DNA of 64,000 nt from Amaranthus tricolor (lineage: Eukaryota; Streptophyta; Magnoliopsida; Caryophyllales; Amaranthaceae): positions 6,902,797 to 6,966,796 of the forward strand of contig NC_080062.1 of assembly GCF_026212465.1 (NCBI RefSeq), in the 5' to 3' direction. The position numbers and the translations under genes were made by a program. The number at the start of each line of letters is the position of its first letter. Positions within the stretch are counted from its first letter, which is position 1. Shown here in pieces: positions 34,669 to 46,550 of the stretch. Below the pieces are notes generated by a model. That model was not told the DNA's origin, made no database searches, and was given only the letters and a program-made list of their open reading frames with translations.

Positions 34669-35566
34669 GATATTTACCAACCTTGTAATCAAAACTAACT
34701 TTAACCCGACTTCAAAATAGATTTACAATTTAGTAAAAAAAACAATGTGGACAGAAGACTTAATTTTGATCTGATCTGAAACATCTAACCAATAATCAGC
34801 CCGATGTCCCGAATGCTAGATTATCAATCACTAATGCAACTGCTTAAGTTCCTACATTTATTTGTTCTACACACTCAAAGCATTTTTGGGGGAGTCTTCA
34901 TTAGGCATGCTGGGGAATGTGTTGTTTTGACAATGGGGATAAATATATTAGTCAAGCCTAACTTAGGATTTATTTGTGTATATTAGTTAGAAGGTGGATA
35001 AACTTACAAGCATCTATGGAATTGACAACTCGAGAAAGAGTAAAAGGATGTCGTTAGACGTGGGATCAATTATTTATTAAATCCTCAGAACTCGTATGTA
35101 AAAAAAACTTTATAACGTAACAATAATGTAAAAACTTTATTAAATTAATCATACTTGAAGTTATGATTAATATACACTTTTGTAAAGATGAAAAAAATAA
35201 CAAGTATTGGCATAGAAGTCATAGTTAAATTGATTATTTTAGGGCACATCATAGGAGAAATGGGAGTCATAAATTTACCTAGAAATTTAAGGGCCACTTC
35301 CGTTACTTGAATATACCCTTTCCTAGCTAGTCACCAACTAACTGCTCCCATTACTTGATTTTGGCCAATGGCCAATAGGGCAAGTACATTTGGGGTTAAT
35401 TTTTTTATTAATTTTTTTTATTTCCTTCTCGTGATTAGAATCTTAAACTGTGACAAGATGCCCTTCATGTCATCTATTGTAATTATTATTTTGGTTTAGG
35501 ATTGACATTTCTTTAATACTTCTAATTATCTAGAGATTTTCAAATCAATCACTTTTATTTAAGTTA
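34669..35566. other. Intergenic, nothing recognised
   Basis: No supported gene. The small frame at 34804-34986 shows no domain. Confidence 0.45.
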
Positions 35567-35571
35567 ACTAT

Positions 35572-35842
35572 TATTAGAGTATATAAGATATCCTGGGGCC
35601 CCAACCATCAGTTTAAGCTTTTGGTTGAGTTGGTCTCTTGACATGGTTTCAGAGCCAACGTAACAAGAGGTTACAGGTTCGAATCTAAACCACCCCTCAT
35701 TTAAAGTGAAATATTTAGCGCATATGTGCATCCACACTTCTAGCCTAATAGGCTCTCATGTGAGGGGGCGTATTAGAGTATATAAGATATCCTGGGGCCT
35801 CAACCATCAGCTTAACCTTTTGGTTGAGTTGGTCTCTTGACA
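35572..35842 (+). mobile_element. TRIM copy C (complete): TDRs, PBS, PPT, Pol III-like boxes
   Basis: A 271-bp element. Terminal direct repeats of 72 bp lie at 35572-35643 and 35771-35842 (TATTAGAGTATATAAG..CTCTTGACA). The 5-bp target duplication ACTAT is at 35567-35571 and 35843-35847. The primer-binding site TGGTTTCAGAGCC starts at 35644, and the purine tract GTGAGGGGG ends just before the 3' repeat. Across the 5' repeat border lies TGGTTGAGTTGG (35622-35633), which fits the tRNA A-box consensus, and 43 nt later GGTTCGAATCT (35676-35686), which fits the B box. No coding capacity, as expected for a terminal-repeat retrotransposon in miniature. Confidence 0.9.
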
Positions 35843-35847
35843 ACTAT

Positions 35848-36371
35848 AAACCCTACTCAATGTGATTCCAAAAATTATTGCCCCATATTGGGCAAACAAT
35901 CGTTTGCTATATATCGCGTGAATAATGAATTTGTTTAATTATAGAAGGTTTTTCTTCTATATGTGTGATAAAGATTCTATTTATCAGTATCTATAGAAAG
36001 TTTATTTCTTTTTATTGACAATAAGAAATCATTTTTGATTCAAAATTTAAAATAAGTCTAGAGATAAATTATATCGTTGGAGGAGAAGACAGGAGTGATA
36101 TATTCCTTGGCATGTGGCATAAGGGAGAAATTATTAAGTATACATCTCAAGTTCCACATCAAAAAATATGAAAAGTGTTGACAAACATATGACTATGTAA
36201 GTGATCACACTCTAAATTACTATAAGGCCTTTCGCGAAGGTGCTCAAAAAAACCCGTGGGGGCTCAATCCAAAGCATATAATATCACACTAATGTAGATC
36301 ATTCACAACTAGTGGGCCAAAAAATAACTAGTTCAAGCATTGTTTATTATACGAGCTACTTGTGATCGAAC
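35848..36371. other. Intergenic, nothing recognised
   Basis: No frame or repeat end recognised. Confidence 0.5.
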
Positions 36372-36508
36372 TACTCTTGTGAGAAACCGTTTCTCAGTGA
36401 GATGACATCAAATAAGGTGCTAATATTCTCATAATATGTGTTAAAATTGACTATTTAACTCAGTATGAGGTGTGTCCCTCGATGAAATCGTCTCATACAA
36501 TAATTTGT
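36372..36508. mobile_element. Short MITE of the GAGAC-GTCTC family
   Basis: Left ACTCTTGTGAGAAACCGTTT, right AATCGTCTCATACAATAATT; imperfect inverted ends as in the copy at 29911-30039. Confidence 0.62.
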
Positions 36509-36692
36509 AGCTACTTAGTTGTCCGAGCTAAGCTTAATTGTACTTGTTTGAAAGTCAAGCGCAAATAAATCTAACGAACAAACTTATTGGAACAAGCCTT
36601 AGTATTTGTAACAGAAATCGTTAATTTAAAAGAATTAATATTATGAAGTTTAAGTGGGTAAAAAAATAGCTAGATGCAGTCTCTTTGAGAGA

Positions 36693-37144
36693 TGTTAAGA
36701 TATATGGTATGATTTGTGATTTGTGCCATGTCAAAGTATTGTTCCCAGTAGAAGTGAATCAGTAAGGTGTTTCCAGCAGAAGTGAAGAAGCAAAGGATTC
36801 CCAGTAAAAGACTCCAGCAACAACAGTGTAACTATGATCAAGAAAGTCTAATTTGTGCTTTTATTTGTAATCTGTGTTCTTCTCATCAACGGTTCAAATG
36901 CAGATTGAACGAAGGGTCTTGATTCAAATGGTTGTATCATTGGGTTGTTAGGCTGTTAGAATATAAGGCTAGTTATAACTAACTTTATATCATCTAATTG
37001 TTGAGTCATCACTTGCTGTTTTGTATTCTTCTATATATACCTTTGCTGTAGTTCATTTGTGGGTATTGTAATAGATTACATTCATCATCAATAAAAATCA
37101 TTCTTTCATATCTATATCTTGCTCAAGTATTCTGATTTCTAAGA
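36693..37144 (+). repeat. 5' LTR of copia element 2
   Basis: 452 bp, starts TGTTAAGATA and ends ATTTCTAAGA directly before the primer-binding site. A TTCTATATATACC stretch at about 37029 is a likely TATA region. Confidence 0.9.
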
Positions 37145-37267
37145 TGGTATCAGAGCGATACAGCATCTGATACACGTACGCTTCCTTTTTTCTTTCCTTC
37201 TGATTGTTTTTGTTTTGTTCTTCCCATCCTTTGCTTCTGAATCAAGATTTGCTTCTCTAGCATCAAC

Positions 37268-37492
37268 ATGGTGAACAAAACAGATAAACAACAACAACAA
37301 TACACTGATCCCACATTGAATCCTTCAAGCCCCTATTTCTTACATCCTATAGATACTGGACTCAAAATAGTCACTTCTGTGTTCTCTGGATCAGGATTCA
37401 AGAACTGGAAAAGGTCAGTCACAATTGCCCTATCTGGAAAGAATAAATTGGGTTTGATTAATGGAACCATAAAAAGAGCCATTTTATCCTAG
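37268..37492 (+). pseudogene. Copia 2 gag, N-terminal fragment
   Basis: About 70 residues starting MVNKTDKQQQQY, with the PYFLHPIDTG and NWKRSVTIALSGKNKL blocks of the Copia-like gag N-terminus, nearly parallel to residues 15-65 of the element 1 protein. After LINGTI the reading continues into unrelated gypsy sequence. The rest of gag and the protease are missing. Confidence 0.85.
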
Positions 37493-39250
37493 ACGAGTTC
37501 ACTAAATTATAGAAGTAGTGGATGAGTTACTAGGAAAAAAAAGAGAGTTTTATTCGCAGTAATGTGTCGCCTTGGAGAGCCCCTGTTTTATTTTTTAGTA
37601 AAAATGATGGTACAATGAGGTTGTGCATTGACTATAGGGAGATTAACAAGATTACCATCAAGAACAGTTACCCTTTGTTTAGGATAGATGATATTTTCGA
37701 CTAGTTAGAAGTTAGGAACTAAAGAGTTTTCTATGATTTATTTGAGATCTAGGTATCATCAATTAAGGATAGCCGAGAATGGTATTCTAAAGACTGCATC
37801 AGTTATGGACTTTATGAGTTTCGATGATGTCATTTAGGGTTACAAATACGCCAACAACATTTATGGATTTGATGCAGAGATACATTCGTCCTTATTTGGA
37901 TAAGTTTATAGTTTTTATGAAATTTTGGTAGATTCGAGAAACATGGAGGAACATGAGGAACATTTGAGGATTATGCTAAAACTTTGAAAAAAAAAAATAT
38001 TTAGGAAAATTTATTAAGTACGAGTTTTGGCTTGAAGAAATAGTTTTTTTTTTCTGGGTCATATTGTGTGTGAGGATGGAATTTCTATGGATCTGGAGAA
38101 GATTAAGACGATAACCAATTTTCGATTCCGAGGAATGTAACTGAAGTTCGAAGCTTTTTGGGTTTTGCTGGTTACTATAGGAAATATGTTGAGCATTTCT
38201 CTAAGGTTACTTGTCCCATGTTCGAGTTGTTGAAGAAAAGAATTCGACTTTAATAAAGTGAGAGGTACACGATTGCTTTTGAGGAATCACAGAGGAGAAT
38301 CACTACTACTCATGTATTAATAGTGCATGATTGTAGCAAATGATTCAAGGTCTATTGGGATACTTCATTTAAAGGTTTGGGATGTGTACTTATGTAAGAT
38401 ATATATGTCATAGCTTATCCATCGAGGCAGTTGAGGCCACGTGAGGTGAATTACCCATTGCACGACATTAAACTTCTTGTAGTAAACCTTGCTCTAAAGT
38501 TGCGGAGACATTATTTGTATGGGATGTGTACTTGAGGTATGTCTTCAACCAGAAGGAATTTAACATGCGCCAAAGGCTATGGCTTGAGTTATTAGGATTA
38601 TGTCTTGAAATTTTATACCACCCTAGGAAGGTTAAACAAGTTGTCTTATGTTTTAAGGAGGAGACAGAGAGTGTCGAATCTGTACCTTGGGAGTTTTACC
38701 GTAAAATGCAGAGTTTGAGTTTAGAGATTTGTAACCAACATGAGGTTAGACGGTATTTGGGAGCGATGACCATACATATAAACTTTGTTTGACCATATCA
38801 ATGAGGCACAACTTCAGAATCCGGAGATTATTGAGTTGATCCATAGAGTTGAGGGAAATGAGACTAATGTTTTTGAGTTAAAAGAAAGAGGAAAGGTGAG
38901 TCTGAAATTTATTAGACGTTTTGAAATTCTAAGAAGAGTTAGACAAGTTGTTTATTAGTTGCCTTTACCATCGTGTTTGGTAAAAGTTCATTATGTCATG
39001 ATCCATCACATGTGCTAAACCATAAACCCCTTCAGATCAATGAGTCCTTAGCCTATGAGGAGAGACCTATCAGATTTTGGATACACGAGTCAAAGAATTG
39101 AGAAACTATAGGATTCCATTGGTCAAGGTTTTGTGGTCAAACCATAGAGTGAGGAAGCTATTTGGGAGAACGAGGCAGACATGAGAGAACGATACCCTAA
39201 CCTTTTCTGTAAGTTCTAGTTTCGGGACGAAACTATCTTAAGGAGGAAAG
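37478..39250 (+). pseudogene. Ty3/gypsy pol remnant (RT, RNase H, integrase traces)
   Basis: Shifted frames give reverse transcriptase ([43 protein letters not shown]), the LGHIVCEDGI block, VRSFLGFAGYYRKYVEHFSK, RNase H (IAYPSRQLRPREVNYPLHD), and an integrase tail (near-EEAIWE..MRERYP). These are the standard Ty3/gypsy pol landmarks in the right order. Many stops and frameshifts; not functional. The YVDD-containing segment is largely lost. Confidence 0.85.
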
Positions 39251-39253
39251 AGT

Positions 39254-42200
39254 TGTAACAGACTCAAAATTCTTAATTTTAATCTTCCGATTAATTTATT
39301 CTGAATTTTCAATTCAAATCTCTAATCCTTTGATTATCTATTTCAAACCATCTTTAATTCCTAAATCTTTTCCGATTTGTAATTTCTTTCAAATATTAAA
39401 CTTTAAAATAGTATTTTGTTTAAAATCTTTTTATAAGCACTAAAATATTATTTTATTATTTTATAGTACAAAAAGTATAAATTTTATTATTATATTCATG
39501 GTTTTGTAAAACGTTACTTTTTAACTTTCTTCCTTAAACTAACATTACTACTTATTATTTTAACCTTATAATTTTGATGTAATTATTTTTTACATAAAAA
39601 TGAGTCGTATTTTTATTATTAACATTAAGTATAGTTTAAGAAAAATTTTAAATGAACTACATATTTTCATGATTAAATTTACCCATTATTTTAAAGTATA
39701 TTCACTTGTACATACTAGAACAAAATTTTGATGAACCAAAATCTTTTCTAAGGTAACCCATGATGTTCATCACTTACACAAGCTATCACCATTTTCTTAC
39801 ACAAGCTAACCTTCTTCTACACTCCAAACTCTTACACATTCACTTACACACTCCAACTCTTACACATTCACTTACACACTCTAAATCACTTACACAAGTT
39901 AACCTTCTTCTATACTCCTAACACTCTTTTTCATACAATCTAATGAACTACAAAGTTGCCCAAACCCATTATAAATACCCCCTTAGCCATGAGATCACTT
40001 ACACCACCATCATCAAATATTTCTAACATTCTTTCTTATACTTTTGCTTCATTAAAATCTTACTACATTAATACCTTTATTAATTGAAGAAATTAAAGAA
40101 CACGGAGCTTAGAACACTCTTTATTTAGCTTAAATCATCATCATTATTTTGGGAGTTGGGATTAATTATCTTTGGAGCATTATTATCTATCTTGGAGGAT
40201 CTTATTTCTTGTTATTTTCCTAATTAGTACTTAGTACTAATCCTTGGTGTTAGTATGGTATAACTTCTTACCCTACTCTTTTTGTGGAATTTTACATTAT
40301 ATTTACTTTATAATATGCAAAGTATGAAATATGTTGATATATTTTAGTGGAATTTAGTTTAATGAAATTATGATCAAGATTATATTAAGTATGTGTATGC
40401 TAAAAGTATTTTTAGTATGTTAATTTAATAATCTTTGAACAATTTAGGAAGTTGAGTGCAAAATTATATTCCAGTGACATTAAGCATGATTTATGTTATA
40501 AACTAGTGCTAGTATATTTATGAGTTATGTGTTACATTAGAAATGTTATTATATTTAAGAATTTATTTTATGTTAGAATTTTGTATTAATATGTTTATGT
40601 TAGCATTCAAACTAGTTTATAAGATATTAAGTTATTTTATGAACGTATTTTTACTAAGTATGATTATATTAAGAATATTATTATTATACTTTATTCTGAG
40701 ATTTAAGTTTATCCTTAAAGTTATAGTAAATTTCTAAGTTATTGTGTAAAGTTTTTATTTTTTTAGTGGTTATGTTAATTATTTAAATCTTGAATTCACT
40801 ATAATAAATCAAATGAAGTTGTTTTGTTAGTGAAAAAGGCTCTAAAATACTCATAGACTATTCGACCATTATCATATTAAAAAGAAAAAGAGTTTGATTT
40901 ATTTTTTTATATTATTATAAGATATTTTATGATAATATTAAAATAAAATCTTAAAAGTTATTTTTGAGAAAGCTTTATAAGTTATTAAATATTGAAGTGA
41001 TTTTATTGAATATATTAGATTTCATAAATTAAAAAAAATAACTTTTGTGACATTTGATTACTATTTAGTACAATATAATATTTTATTTGCTAACTATTTG
41101 ACCAAAATTTATATAAAAAGATGTAAAAGTATTTTTTAAACTTGTTCTTAAACTATGTGTGAAATATTGATTTTTGTGAAATTATAAGTTTTATTTGTTT
41201 TATTACTAGAATGTTGATTTTTGCGAATCTAATAAGTTTACTTGTTTTTCGAAACTTGAAATAATTATTTTTTGGTAAACTTGTTGAATTTTGAAAACTT
41301 ATCCAAAGGTTGCAGTTTAACTTGAATTTTAATTAGAATGTTTGATTTTGTGAGGAGAATAAAGTTTTATTTATTTTAAAGTTGGAAAATTTGATTTTGG
41401 GAACTTATTTCAAGAGAATAGTAGCTACTTGTGGAAAATACTAATTTGGAGACTATTAATAAAATATTAAGTTATTAGTGTGAATTTAATGACCTATTAA
41501 AATAAAGTTATAAATAAAATTTAATGTGTAAAAATTAAGTAATGAACATATAAATACGTAAAGGTAAATTAAACGTTATGATTAAGAATTATATTAAATA
41601 AATGAAGTTACCACTTAGGTTGGTCAAATTCAAATTCAAAGTCAACATGGAGTAATAAAAATGTGATGTACTTGTGTGAAATGTATTGATTGAATGACCC
41701 TGATAGTAAGGTAATGTCGAACCATGGACCGGCATGTAAAATCCCGGCGTCCGTGTTGGCCGGCACGTAAAATGCGGTGTAAGACAGGGGGTTCACTACC
41801 TATCCTGTAGAGATCGAGCATAAATATTGTATTGGAGGGGTGACGACTCCCACCACAGTTAGGGTTTAGGACTACGGTTCTCACCTAACCAGACCCTACA
41901 TATATCAGGTGTCATATTGATGTGCTTGTTGATCAGTGATAAACTTGATTAGTGTTGATGCTATGATGCATGGTACGGTTATGAGTATTAACCAAATGAA
42001 CTTACTCAAGTGTTAAGATTACCGAATTGTATAAGTGGCAGTAACGTACTTCTGTCAGAATCGAGAATGGTATCTTAATGACTTAAAAGTATGTAACAGA
42101 AAACGAACATGGTAAAAAGTATACGATGGTGTCAATCAAGTATAAGTTCGTACTTAAATTATTATTTTGTAAATGTAGCGTATAGTTTCCATATTTTGAG

Positions 42201-42566
42201 TTGGATAGGAAGTCATGCTCGGCGTTAAGCGCTTACCGATTCAATCGGCTGTCATCCGTATCATGGATGGCAGCATTTTGCAGGATTTAGTTCAGGTTCC
42301 GATCTAGGCCGCAGCAATTACTATTTATCGAGAACTTAGCTGCTTTTTGTATCTTTATTGATGACTTGATGATGATGTATTTTTTTTTTGATCAAACAAT
42401 ATTTCTTATCAGAGGTAATAATATTTCACTTTTGTTTTAAACAGTTTTAGTTTTATGATTTAAAGTTTTTAACAATTCGGCATTTTGAGACTTCAGCAAT
42501 ATTTTTTTTGTATTAAACATTATTATTAAATGCTAATTATGTATCGAGATTGGCGCTCTTGTTACA
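39254..42566 (+). repeat. Ty3/gypsy 3' LTR, about 3.3 kb
   Basis: Starts TGTAACAGACTC directly after a purine tract and ends TTGTTACA, so the outer six bases TGTAAC/GTTACA are perfect inverted repeats. No coding capacity is visible. Near 39826-39895 a CTTACACATTCACTTACACACTC unit is repeated. At 41720-41780 two CCGGCAxGTAAAAT units occur. The start is supported by position after pol, the end by the return of copia sequence. The partner 5' LTR is missing, so length rests on these two borders. Confidence 0.75.
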
Positions 42567-42567
42567 G

Positions 42568-45360
42568 CAGGAGCCATTCAAGAAGCATTTACTTCTTGGT
42601 AATACAAGGAATGGATTGTACTACCGGCACACAAATCAGTGCATAGCTGTTGAAAATTAAAAGATAGGCTTATATACATCAAGTATTGACAACAAAGATG
42701 CAAAGATGTGGCACTTGAGACTTGGACATCTTCCATTCAATAAATTGAAGCACATCTTTCCTGATCTAGATAGTAATAAACTAGACAATAGCTTCTTCTG
42801 TACAATATGTCCAAAAGCAAGACAAACTAGATTAGCTTTCATAAAAGTCACATACAAACTAGAAATGCTTTTCAACTCATTCACATTGACATTTGGGGAC
42901 CTTTAAGAGTTCCATCTAGAACAAATTGTACTATGTTTGTGACTATAGCGGATGATTTCACTAGATATACTTGGATATTCCTAATCAAGCAAAAATCAGA
43001 TTCTTTGGAATGTTTCAAGAATTTCTACTACTATGTTGAAACACAATTTGAAAAGCAAATTAAGGCTTTCACAAGGGGACACCCTATGTTTCTACAATAA
43101 AAAAGGAATTTGCCATCAATCAAGTTGCATCTACACCCCTCAACAAAATGGGGTAGTAGAAAGAAAACATAGACACTTAATTGAGGTGTCAAGAGCATTC
43201 CTTTTTCAGTCAAAACTCCCAATAAAATTTTGGGGTGATTGTGTTGAAAGTGCAGTTCACGCAATAAACAAGATGCCTCTGAGCATCTTAGGAAATATAA
43301 CACCATATGAAAATCTCTATGAAAGAAAGCCATCATATGACATGTTGAGAGCTTTTGGATGTTTGTGCTATGCTTCTACCTTAAAATGGGAAAGAAGTAA
43401 GTTTGATCCAAGAGCTCAACCAAATGTTTTCATTGGATATTCACAAAAACAAAAGGCCTACAAATTGTATTGCCTAAACACAAAGAGAGTGTATATCTCT
43501 AGAGATGTAAAATTCCATGAGAAGTTCTTTCCTTTTCATTATCTCAAAACTAATAAGGAACCTCTAAAACAATTTTTTCTTCCTCAAGACAGCGATATTA
43601 ATTTTGGAGACAAGGTACCTAAGGAAGTTGATCATCATTTTTATGATAAGCAAGAAGTTATTAATAAAGAAAAACAATCACCAAGAAGAACAAAAAGGGA
43701 AAAAGTTTTACCCAAGTATTTGCAAGACTATGCTTGTGCTAGTCATAATCAATCTTGGTGCAATATTGCCCATTATAAAAATTTGCCGAGTGAAATTCAG
43801 AAAATAGCCTTATCACAAGATCAGTTTTCCGAACCTCACACATACAAAGAGGCTTGTCAAAATCCTGAGTAGATAAATGCTATGAACAAAGAAATTGAGG
43901 CATTAATTAAAAACAACACTTGGGAAATAGTTGATTTGCCTAAAGGAAAGAAATCTATTGGTTGTAAATGGTTATATAAAGTAAAGTTGAAATCTAATGG
44001 AACTTTAGAGAGATATAAGGCCAGGTTGATTGCTAAATGCTATAATTAAAAACATGGCATTGATTATGAAGACACATTTTCCCCTGTTGTTAAAATGTCT
44101 ACTATAAGATGTATTTTAGCTATAGCAGCTAGCTCAAAATGGAGAGTTCATCAACTTGACATCAATAACGCTTTTTTACATGGAGACTTACATGAACAAG
44201 TCTTTATGAAAATTCCTGAAGGGTTGTCTTATACACCTATCAAAGTTTGTCTTCTTAAGAAATCTTTATATGGCTTAAACAGGCATCTAGGCAATGGCAC
44301 AATAAGCTTCTTGATGAATTAAAGTCTTTGGGATATCAACAATCGAAAATGACTATTCTCTATTTCTTAAGAAACAAGATGATAGAATCATTATTGTAGC
44401 CGTTTATGTAGACGATATTATTATTACAAGAAATAATAGTCATGAAATTGAATTCTTAAAAACTCATCTTGACAAAGTGTTTACCATCAAAGATCTAGGA
44501 GATCTACATTACTTTCTTGGAATAGAAGTAGGTTATCAGGAAGATGGTATAGTTCTTACTCAAAAGAAATTCACTAAAGAACTATTAATAGCAAGTGGTG
44601 TAAAGGATTTTAAGCTTGTTGTAACACCATTATCTATCAATACCAAACTATCTCTTGATGAAGGGATCGGACATTACTTGATGATCCTACACTATACAGA
44701 AGTATAGTAGGCAAATTAAATTTTTTGACAAATACCAGGGCTGATATAGCATATACAGTTCAAAGTCTTAGCCAGTTTATGCAAAATCCCAGGACCTCTC
44801 ATTGGACAGCTCTGTTGCACACTTTGAATTATGTATCTTCAACATGTGGACAAGGTATCAAATTAAAAGGGCAAGATAAGCTTATCCTACAAGCCTATTT
44901 TGATTCAGATTGGGGTTCATGTATTGATACGAGAAAGTCCATCACAGGATATGTCATGATGTTAGGTAACTCACCTATCAGTTGGAAACGTAAGAAACAA
45001 CAGACAGTTTCTAGATCCAGCTCAGAAGCAGAATATCGAGCTATGTCTAGTGTTGCGGCTGAGGTTATTTGGCTAACTAGATTACTTGAAGAACTTAATG
45101 TTCATATACAGAAACCTATTACGTTGTTTTGTGACAATCAATCCGCCATATTCATCGGCAAAAACCCTGTATTCCATGAGCGAACTAAACACATTGAGAT
45201 AGATTGTCATTTTACTAGAGAAAAGGTTCTTGAAGGACTTTTACAACTTTCCTATTTGCCTACGACTAATCAAATTGCTGATATTTTTACAAAGATTATA
45301 CCTTCTGAACAGTTTAATCAACTCCTTAACAAACTAGGAGTTTTTAACTCCAAGTTTGAG
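42568..45360 (+). pseudogene. Copia 2 pol (pre-integrase, integrase, RT, RNase H), broken
   Basis: Pieces in several frames: EPFKKHLLLGNTRNGLYY and MWHLRLGHLPF (pre-integrase); HIDIWGPL and ADDFTRYTW (integrase core, about 42880-42980); [14 protein letters not shown] (43140); [15 protein letters not shown]; reverse transcriptase with NNAFLHGDL (44164) and YVDDII (44405); FLGIEVGYQ; and RNase H in a 237-codon frame with SRSSSEAEYRAM, CDNQSAIFIGKNP and ERTKHIEIDCHFTR. Stops at about 43870 and 44047, plus frameshifts near 43080, 44280 and 44700, disable it. Confidence 0.9.
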
Positions 45361-45365
45361 GGGGA

Positions 45366-45766
45366 TGTTAAAATATATGGTATGATTTGTGATTTGTGCC
45401 ATGTCAAAGTATTGTTCCCAGTAGAAGTGAATCAGTAAGGTGTTCCTAGCAGAAGTGAAGAAGCAAAGGGATTGTGCTTTTATTTGTAATCCGTGTTATC
45501 TTCTCATCAACGGTTCAGATGCAGATTGAATGAAGGGTCTTGATTCAAATGGTTGTATCATTGGATTGTTAAGCTGTTAGAATATATAGCTAGTTATAAC
45601 TAACTTTATATCATCTAATTGTTGAGTCATCACTTGCTGTTTTGTATTCTTCTATATATACCTTTTGCTGTAGTTCATTTGAGGGTATTGTAATAGATTA
45701 CATTAAACATCAATAAAAATCATTCTTTCACATCTATCTCTTGCTCAAGTATTCTGATTTCTAAGA
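45366..45766 (+). repeat. 3' LTR of copia element 2
   Basis: 401 bp. It lacks about 50 bp present in the 5' LTR between GAAGCAAAGG and TTGTGCTTTT and has roughly 15 other differences. Confidence 0.9.
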
Positions 45767-45978
45767 AGAGGCGTATCTCAAATCTAACCCATAAAAGATT
45801 AATGTCTACTTACCGTATTCTTAATGCCTACTTACATTATCTTTAATGATTATTTACCGTATCCTTGATGCCTACTTTTAATATCTTAAATGTCTACTAT
45901 TTTTAATACCTACTTACAATATTTTAAAAAATATATAATGGGTCGGTCCAATTAGAGACTTACAAGAATTTGTGAAAC
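45767..45978. mobile_element. Right part of a MITE split by copia element 2
   Basis: Starts AGAGGCGTATCTCA and ends near TTAGAGACTTACAAGAATTTGTG, the end motif of the GAGAC-GTCTC family. The left flank of copia 2 (36672-36692, AGTCTCTTTGAGAGA) looks like the other half of the same MITE. Confidence 0.5.
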
Positions 45979-45994
45979 AAAAATGTTACTTTCA

Positions 45995-46547
45995 CGGCCC
46001 GTTTGGTTGATGGTAATGAAGTAATAGGAATGAAATGTTGTAATGGCTATAGTAATGAAGGAATGGATATGAGAATTGGTAATGAAGATTCTTTTGTTTG
46101 GTGTGCATGACTAAAGAATGGTAATGGAAGATAATATTCCATTGATTACATTTGGTTGTTAGTAATAAAAAATGGTAATGACTCTTAGTTTTATTATTGT
46201 ATATTTGTATCTAAAAGCATTATTGTATCTAAATTATTGTATCTAATGATTCTTTTTTTAATAATAATATTTTTTTTGATAATTACATACATTACCTTTT
46301 TTTTCTTCATTGTTTTTTTCTTCAGCTCGAAACAACATTACCTTATTTTATTACCACAGTAATACTACATTACCATTACAGCCTAATACCAAATTGTTTG
46401 ATGGTAATAAAAATGGCCCTTTTTGGTAATTTCATTACCTTATTTTATTACCATCCATTACCATTGAAGGCATCCAAACAACTAAATTTTTTATTACTTA
46501 ATTTTATTACCATTACCGCCCTCTAATACTATGTACCAAACGGGCCG
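45995..46547. mobile_element. PIF/Harbinger (Tourist)-like MITE
   Basis: Perfect 13-bp inverted ends CGGCCCGTTTGGT / ACCAAACGGGCCG, flanked by the 3-bp direct repeat TCA (45992-45994, 46548-46550). The inside is rich in GGTAATG/CATTACC units in both orientations and has no coding capacity. A 3-bp duplication and these ends fit the Tourist type, although the usual target is TAA/TTA, so hAT origin is not excluded. Confidence 0.8.
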
Positions 46548-46550
46548 TCA

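Larger units (their letters stand above)
37478..42566 (+). mobile_element. Ty3/gypsy remnant inside copia element 2 (pol 3' part and 3' LTR)
   Basis: Begins in the region just before the reverse transcriptase core (EPFYP), shows decayed pol, ends pol near RERYP (about 39185), then a purine-rich AAGGAGGAAAGAG and a 3.3-kb LTR. The 5' LTR, gag, protease and early pol are absent. The right border returns exactly to copia coding sequence (EPFKKHLLLGN). The most likely history is a gypsy insertion followed by a deletion that removed the gypsy 5' half with part of the copia gag and protease. Confidence 0.85.
36693..45766 (+). mobile_element. Ty1/copia LTR retrotransposon 2, disrupted by a gypsy remnant
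   Basis: LTRs at 36693-37144 and 45366-45766 are about 96% alike by eye, apart from a gap of about 50 bp in the 3' copy. The primer-binding site TGGTATCAGAGC is at 37145-37156, an exact match to the complement of the initiator tRNA-Met end. The purine tract GAGGGGGA abuts the 3' LTR. Flanks are AGAGA and AGAGG (one mismatch). Inside are a gag start, a Ty3/gypsy remnant (37478-42566), then the copia pol from the GAG-pre-integrase region onward. Its proteins are close relatives of those of element 1. It is older and inactive. Confidence 0.92.

Noticed and set aside
35644..35700. Functional tRNA gene
   Set aside because: A- and B-box-like sequences are present but no cloverleaf with acceptor and anticodon stems could be formed; the context is a repeated TRIM element.
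38526..38792. 88-codon plus-strand frame as host gene
   Set aside because: It lies between gypsy RNase H and integrase traces and is a piece of the decayed gypsy pol.
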